DNA of 5,534 bases from Candidatus Coatesiibacteriota bacterium. Lineage in GTDB: Bacteria; RBG-13-66-14; B26-G2. The stretch lies in contig QMNJ01000104.1 of assembly GCA_003647715.1 (NCBI GenBank), forward strand, positions 1-5,534, read 5' to 3'. The number at the start of each line of letters is the position of its first letter. The first letter of the stretch is position 1. Positions 1 to 3,202 of this stretch are shown in pieces. The notes under the pieces were generated by a model, which did no database searches, was not told the DNA's origin, and saw only the letters and a list, made by a program, of their open reading frames with translations. The position numbers and the translations under genes were made by a program.

Positions 1-113
1 AATAGAAGAAAAGCTGTAAATATTATAGATAGAACAGGTCTGGTTAACTTCAATACTAACTGGTTGGAGGATGAGTGTGGAGATATAATTACCGTTATTG
101 GTTCTGGGAACAT
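1..113 (-). CDS. N-terminus of a membrane-anchored protein, possibly M23 (LytM) peptidase; partial, runs off left edge
   Basis: Thirty-seven codons are visible on the minus strand, open to the window edge. The start is ATG at 113-111, seven bases after a near-perfect Shine-Dalgarno. The next in-frame stop upstream is a TAG with no ATG in between, so the start is well decided. The visible protein has a short polar or beta-like stretch (ITVIISPHSSSNQ, residues 6-18), a basic/polar step (KLTRP, 22-26) and then a hydrophobic run (VLSIIFTAFLL, 27-37) that looks like the start of a transmembrane anchor. This order is typical of the N-termini of bitopic M23 peptidases and related cell-wall proteins, which often begin with a 'liviPHssgk...' strand before a single membrane helix. 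That family assignment is inference from the first residues only, since the catalytic domain lies outside the window. It follows the transketolase pair by 60 bases without a visible terminator, so it is probably the third gene of the same operon. The gene call is firm and the product is tentative. Confidence 0.72.
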   Translation of the reverse strand, partial: MFPEPITVIISPHSSSNQLVLKLTRPVLSIIFTAFLL

Positions 114-118
114 CTTCA

Positions 119-127
119 CACCTCCTT
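119..127 (-). promoter_or_regulatory. Strong Shine-Dalgarno of the partial left-edge gene
   Basis: On the minus strand this reads AAGGAGGTG, seven bases before the ATG at 113. It is close to the full anti-SD complement. Its quality and spacing are the main reason to accept this short, edge-truncated reading frame over the open frame on the opposite strand. Confidence 0.8.
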
Positions 128-173
128 CTGTATTTATTGAAAGACCTCTTGAATGCTATGCCCTTCTTAAAAT

Positions 174-1157
174 TCACTCTTTCATATCTAAGACCTCTTT
201 TACATTCTTTATAATGTTCTCGGCGCTCATCCCGAATGCTTTCATAAGTTCCTCTGGTTCACCACTCTCACCAAATCTGTCCTCAATTCCGATTATTCTC
301 ATCGGCACCGGATAATGTTGACAGATTACTTCGGCTACTGCACCCCCAAGTCCCCCTATAACGCTGTGTTCCTCCGCTGTGACAATAGCGCCACACTCCT
401 TCGCTGCATTCACAATGGTTTCAATGTCCATCGGCTTGATGGTATGGCAGTTTATCACCCTTGCTTCAATGCCCTCCTTCGCCAGTTCCTCTGCTGCCAA
501 CAGCCCTTCATATACCAGTGTTCCCGCCGCAATTATTGCTACATCATCGCCAGTCCTATACACCTCTGCCTTCCAGGGATTGAATGGTGTCTCTTCGGTG
601 GTGATTATTGGAACCGCCTCTCTACCATACCTTATGTATGTAGGTCCAATATGCTCTGCCGCAAACAGTGCAACCTTCCTGCCCTCAATTGCATCCGTGG
701 GTGAGAAGACGGTCATTCCTGGCAGAACCCTCATCAAAGGGACCTCTTCAAGCGATTGGTGAGTTGCTCCATCAGGTCCCACTGATATGCCACCATGCAT
801 ACCACCTATCTTCACATTAAATTCACCATAGCAAATAGTGGTTCTTATCTGGTCCCACGCTCTTCCAGCAACAAAGACACCGTAGGTTGAACAGAAGGGT
901 ATCATTCCACCAAGGGCTAACCCTCCTGCGGTGGCAAGCATATCCTGTTCTGCTATGCCCATATCAATAAATTTCTCCGGAAATTTCTCTCTGAACCATA
1001 CTGTTCTAGTTGACTTGGCTAGGTCTGCATCCATTACCACCACCTTCGGATTTGTCTCACCCAGTATCAACAACGCCTCACCGTATCCATCCCTGGTTGG
1101 TTTTGAATTTACATTATGAAGGTCCTCAACTAAATGCATCTCTTTTACTATACCCAT
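174..1157 (-). CDS. tkt: Transketolase, C-terminal subunit (split enzyme)
   Basis: This 327-residue protein is the pyrimidine-binding plus C-terminal half of transketolase, which transfers two-carbon ketol units between sugar phosphates in the non-oxidative pentose phosphate pathway. The Pyr domain (about 20-185) contains DADL (43-46), GIAEQ (67-71) with the ThDP-activating glutamate E70, the cofactor-lining F88/Y92 region, GGMHGG (118-123), GPDGATHQ (127-134) and RYGRE (177-181). The C-terminal transketolase domain (about 195-320) holds the AEEHSVIGGLG segment (261-271). The start is ATG at 1157-1155, sharing one base with the TAA of the upstream subunit (TAATG), with GGAGG eight bases upstream. 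M7 is a poorer alternative because it lies too far from that site. No key residue appears missing. It cannot act alone because the pyrophosphate-binding half is in the partner gene. Split transketolases are known in archaea, Firmicutes and many deep or candidate phyla. A specialised split transketolase-like enzyme for an unusual sugar cannot be excluded, but the neighbours give no hint of one. Confidence 0.96.
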   Translation of the reverse strand: MGIVKEMHLVEDLHNVNSKPTRDGYGEALLILGETNPKVVVMDADLAKSTRTVWFREKFPEKFIDMGIAEQDMLATAGGLALGGMIPFCSTYGVFVAGRAWDQIRTTICYGEFNVKIGGMHGGISVGPDGATHQSLEEVPLMRVLPGMTVFSPTDAIEGRKVALFAAEHIGPTYIRYGREAVPIITTEETPFNPWKAEVYRTGDDVAIIAAGTLVYEGLLAAEELAKEGIEARVINCHTIKPMDIETIVNAAKECGAIVTAEEHSVIGGLGGAVAEVICQHYPVPMRIIGIEDRFGESGEPEELMKAFGMSAENIIKNVKEVLDMKE

Positions 1158-1999
1158 TAGCCCAACCTCCTCTCTGCTTCCTCTAACTCCGCCATTGCTT
1201 TTTTGTACTCCTCATCATTCGGCGCCTTACCATGCCAGTCAACCTGATTCTCTATAAATGACACACCCTTGCCCTTTACTGTCTTCGCAATCACCATGGT
1301 TGGTTTCCCTTTTACGGTCATGGCTTCATCATACGCCTTTGTCAGCTCCTCCACATTGTGACCATCAACATTTATGACATGCCAGTTAAACGCTCTCCAC
1401 TTTTCTTCAAGGTTCTCAAGCCCCATGACCTCTTCTGTTATCCCGTCAATCTGAAGCATATTCCTGTCAATAGTCGCACAAATATTATCCAGCTTGTAGT
1501 GAGCAGCTGTCATACCTGCCTCCCATACAGCACCTTCCTGAACCTCACCGTCACCTAACAAACAGTAAACCCGATTCGGCTTGTTTTGAAACCTCATAGC
1601 CATAGCAATGCCATTAGATATTGATAAACCCTGCCCTAAAGAACCAGTAGATGCTTCCACTCCAGGCGTCTTAAGATGATGGGGGTGACCCTGCAGAATT
1701 GAACCAAACTTCCTTAGAGTCCATAGTTCCTCTCGGGAGAAATAACCCCTCCTCGCAAGCACTGCATACCAAGCAGGGCAGACATGCCCCTTAGAAAGGA
1801 TAAAGTAATCTCTCTCCTCCCATTCAGGGTTCTTAGGATTATGTTTAATCACATTCCAGTATAGAGAGACAAGTATCTCCACACTGCCCAACGAACCACC
1901 TGCGTGTCCCGACCCCGCTTTGTTGAGCATTGTTACAATATCCTTCCTCAACTCAATGCATATTTTATCCAGCTCTTTTTTACTGTATTTCATCGGCAT
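1157..1999 (-). CDS. tkt: Transketolase, N-terminal subunit (split enzyme)
   Basis: This 280-residue protein is the pyrophosphate-binding half of transketolase and should pair with the adjacent C-subunit to form the ThDP- and Mg-dependent enzyme. Motifs in order are GHAGGSLGSVE (31-41, substrate/ThDP histidine H32), SKGH (69-72), QGHPHH (103-108), GSLGQGLS (119-126), and the ThDP/metal motif from GDGEVQEG (149-156) to IDRN (177-180). A conserved histidine, H256, sits in WHGK near the C-terminus. These are transketolase rather than DXS-type motifs. The two subunits sum to 607 residues, slightly below the usual 620-680 of one-chain enzymes, so little beyond the two halves is present. The start is ATG at 1999-1997, nine bases after AAGGAGGT. 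The ATG two codons later (1993-1991) is less well spaced. The gene heads the leftward operon, and its promoter is called at 2049-2077. Expected roles are supplying ribose-5-phosphate and erythrose-4-phosphate in the cytoplasm. Confidence 0.96.
   Translation of the reverse strand: MPMKYSKKELDKICIELRKDIVTMLNKAGSGHAGGSLGSVEILVSLYWNVIKHNPKNPEWEERDYFILSKGHVCPAWYAVLARRGYFSREELWTLRKFGSILQGHPHHLKTPGVEASTGSLGQGLSISNGIAMAMRFQNKPNRVYCLLGDGEVQEGAVWEAGMTAAHYKLDNICATIDRNMLQIDGITEEVMGLENLEEKWRAFNWHVINVDGHNVEELTKAYDEAMTVKGKPTMVIAKTVKGKGVSFIENQVDWHGKAPNDEEYKKAMAELEEAERRLG
1166..1170 (-). promoter_or_regulatory. Shine-Dalgarno for the transketolase C-subunit, inside the N-subunit gene
   Basis: GGAGG on the minus strand, eight bases before ATG 1157-1155 and within the last codons of the N-subunit gene. 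With the TAATG overlap this supports translational coupling and equal output of the two subunits. It also favours the 1157 start over the internal ATG at 1139. Confidence 0.75.
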
Positions 2000-2007
2000 A
2001 AAGATTT

Positions 2008-2015
2008 ACCTCCTT
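2008..2015 (-). promoter_or_regulatory. Shine-Dalgarno of the transketolase N-subunit
   Basis: AAGGAGGT on the minus strand. The gap is nine bases from its last base to the ATG at 1999, against fifteen to the in-frame ATG at 1993, which is why the first ATG is chosen. Confidence 0.8.
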
Positions 2016-2048
2016 GATGAACTTGAATTGCCGATAATTGTTGTTGAC

Positions 2049-2077
2049 AAAATATCATACAGATAAATTTTAGTCAA
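2049..2077 (-). promoter_or_regulatory. Predicted sigma70-type promoter of the transketolase operon
   Basis: Read on the minus strand, the -35 is TTGACT (2077-2072), followed by a 17-base spacer and -10 TATTTT (2054-2049). The -10 is directly preceded by TGA, giving an extended -10 (TGn). Transcription would start near 2042, leaving a leader of about 40 bases that contains the Shine-Dalgarno. This is a pattern match by eye. The -10 matches the consensus at four of six positions. Confidence 0.5.
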
Positions 2078-2152
2078 GGAATATTGCTTTTTACATTTCT
2101 ATTGTGCAACCCATCGTATATAGCAAAGTATGCTTTTCCATAAACATGATTC

Positions 2153-2181
2153 TTGATTTTTACATAATTGACAATTAAAAT
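2153..2181 (+). promoter_or_regulatory. Possible promoter of the propeller-protein gene
   Basis: TTGATT (2153-2158), a 17-base spacer, and TAAAAT (2176-2181). A start site would fall near 2188, only a few bases before the ATG at 2192. That would make the message nearly leaderless and would fit the absence of a Shine-Dalgarno there. The region is AT-rich, so chance matches are likely; another -10-like element (CATAAT, 2163-2168) lies just upstream. Confidence 0.3.
2165..2177. repeat. 13-base interrupted palindrome in the divergent intergenic region
   Basis: TAATTG-A-CAATTA is a perfect six-base inverted repeat around one central base. It lies in the spacer of the predicted propeller-gene promoter, a position where a bound protein would affect transcription. 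A related sequence (ATAATTG followed by TTGACAA, 2034-2050) lies near the predicted transketolase start site. Operator function is inference; in AT-rich DNA a short palindrome may be chance. Confidence 0.3.
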
Positions 2182-2191
2182 AACTGAAAAT

Positions 2192-3112
2192 ATGAATAGG
2201 TATATCTCACTCATAACATTAATCTTTCTGATACTCTGTTGTTCAGATGAGATGCCCGTTCACAAATGGAGAGTTCTCCCTGTAGATATAAGATATGACC
2301 TGTATGATGTCTGGGGCTCCAGCACCGATAATATTTGGGCTATCGGTGAATGGGGCGCAATCTACAGGTTCAATATCAACAATGAGGGACAGATAACCGT
2401 AACCGAGACCACATCGCCCACCAATCTGAGTTTGCGAGGTATATCATTCTTCAAACCGAACCGCGGATTATCCGTAGGTGATAAAGGAACTATATTAGAG
2501 TATAAAGGAGTATCATGGCAACAATTACCCTCGCCAACAGCTGAAAATCTGCATTCCGTTGATTTCTATAAAGACGACTTTGCCCTTGCAGTGGGTGAGA
2601 ACCGAACCATATTGGAATACGATGGAGAGAACTGGAACATAATCCAGTTAGACAATACTGACATTCCAATTGTGAACTTGAACTCAATATCTGTCTTCAC
2701 CTCTGATTTCGCAATTGCTGTTGGTAATCAAGGTATCATACTAGAGTTTAATGGCATTGAGTGGAAGAATGTTGAAACCGGCATTACTAACGACATTGAC
2801 TTCCTTGATGTGAAGGTCACCGATGAGAAGACCGCCTATGTCTGTGGCAGAGACGGAACACTGATAGTGAGGAATGGAGATGAATGGAGCCAGATTGAGA
2901 GCAATACCACTGCAGACATTAATGCATTATCTTTCTACTCCTCTCAGGAGGGATGGGCGGTCTGTGAAGATGGCTCTATAATAGAGATAAACGGTCTTTC
3001 AACACGCCTCCTGCTACCCATTACACAGGTTACACTTAACGGTGTTTTTTCAAACTCAAAGTTTGATGCTTGGGCTGTTGGTAATATGGGCACTGTTGAG
3101 AGATATTATTAA
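2192..3112 (+). CDS. Secreted, probable lipoprotein with seven Ycf48/BNR-like beta-propeller repeats; function unknown
   Basis: With the ATG at 2192 the protein is 306 residues. A TTG at 2168 would add eight residues ahead of the signal peptide and is less likely. The N-terminus, MNRYISLITLIFLILCC, is a short basic start plus a hydrophobic core ending in Cys16-Cys17 followed by SDE. That suggests a lipoprotein signal, but LILC/ILCC is not a canonical lipobox, so plain secretion remains possible. The rest is seven repeats of about 40 residues (from 36, 80, 119, 162, 203, 243 and 280). Each repeat carries a pattern like 'l.sisf.....a.aVG..GtIley.g..W', for example LSVGDKGTILEY and IAVGNQGIILEF. 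The strand HKWRVLP (about 24-30) before the first repeat probably completes the last blade, closing a seven-bladed propeller. Such Ycf48/BNR-like propellers are usually extracytoplasmic binding or assembly proteins, often of unknown ligand. No enzyme motif is visible. The gene diverges from the transketolase operon and is followed 90 bases later by secA, which has its own predicted promoter, so no functional link is implied. Confidence 0.88.
   Translation: MNRYISLITLIFLILCCSDEMPVHKWRVLPVDIRYDLYDVWGSSTDNIWAIGEWGAIYRFNINNEGQITVTETTSPTNLSLRGISFFKPNRGLSVGDKGTILEYKGVSWQQLPSPTAENLHSVDFYKDDFALAVGENRTILEYDGENWNIIQLDNTDIPIVNLNSISVFTSDFAIAVGNQGIILEFNGIEWKNVETGITNDIDFLDVKVTDEKTAYVCGRDGTLIVRNGDEWSQIESNTTADINALSFYSSQEGWAVCEDGSIIEINGLSTRLLLPITQVTLNGVFSNSKFDAWAVGNMGTVERYY
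2297..3109 (+). repeat. Seven tandem propeller-blade repeats within the coding region
   Basis: Protein-level repeats with a period of about 37-44 residues. The best conserved core, '(A)VG..GtI(L)E', appears in blades 2, 3 (ENRT in place of .GT), 4, 5 (CGRDGTLIV), 6 (VCEDGSIIE) and 7 (VGNMGTVER); blade 1 has IGEWGAIYR. At DNA level only patches are alike, for instance near 2490, 2608 and 2735, so the duplications are old and not a recent tandem expansion. Confidence 0.8.
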
Positions 3113-3142
3113 ACCTGTAAATCCCCTAATCCAACTGAAAGA

Positions 3143-3171
3143 TTGAAATAATCTGTAAATGGTGGTATTAT
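3143..3171 (+). promoter_or_regulatory. Predicted strong sigma70-type promoter of secA
   Basis: TTGAAA (3143-3148), a spacer of exactly 17 bases, and TATTAT (3166-3171), with TGG immediately before the -10 (extended -10). A transcript would begin near 3178, giving a leader of about 25 bases. This is the best promoter match in the window and implies that secA is transcribed independently of the propeller gene. No intrinsic terminator is seen between the two genes, so read-through is also possible. Confidence 0.6.
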
Positions 3172-3188
3172 TTATGATAACTAAAAAT

Positions 3189-3194
3189 AGGGGT
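3189..3194 (+). promoter_or_regulatory. Weak Shine-Dalgarno of secA
   Basis: AGGGGT, eight bases before the ATG at 3203. It is weaker than the three AAGGAGGT/GGAGG sites of the leftward operon. An in-frame TAG at 3188-3190 excludes any start further upstream, so 3203 is firmly the first possible ATG. Confidence 0.5.
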
Positions 3195-3202
3195 CAGAAT
3201 TT

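Noticed and set aside
1..315. Plus-strand frame open from the window edge to 315 (with an ATG at 70)
   Set aside because: It lies antisense to the 3' end of the transketolase C-subunit and to the left-edge gene, which has a strong Shine-Dalgarno. Its translation (e.g. SFISKTSFTFFIMFS) looks like an antisense shadow.
315..1119. Several plus-strand open frames opposite the transketolase C-subunit
   Set aside because: They have no ribosome binding site or recognisable domain and mirror a highly conserved gene on the other strand, so they are shadows.
2044..2072. Consensus -35 TTGACA on the plus strand at 2044-2049
   Set aside because: No acceptable -10 lies 16-18 bases downstream, and the nearest candidate gene start is about 145 bases away.
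2168..2191. TTG at 2168 as start of the propeller protein
   Set aside because: It would put eight mostly polar residues before an otherwise well-formed signal peptide and has no Shine-Dalgarno. ATG at 2192 gives a normal signal sequence.
3113..3142. Search for an intrinsic terminator between the propeller gene and secA
   Set aside because: No GC-rich hairpin followed by a T-run is present, so no terminator is called.
3115..3160. Direct repeat CTGTAAAT at 3115-3122 and 3153-3160
   Set aside because: Only eight bases in AT-rich intergenic DNA; easily chance, and no third copy is seen.
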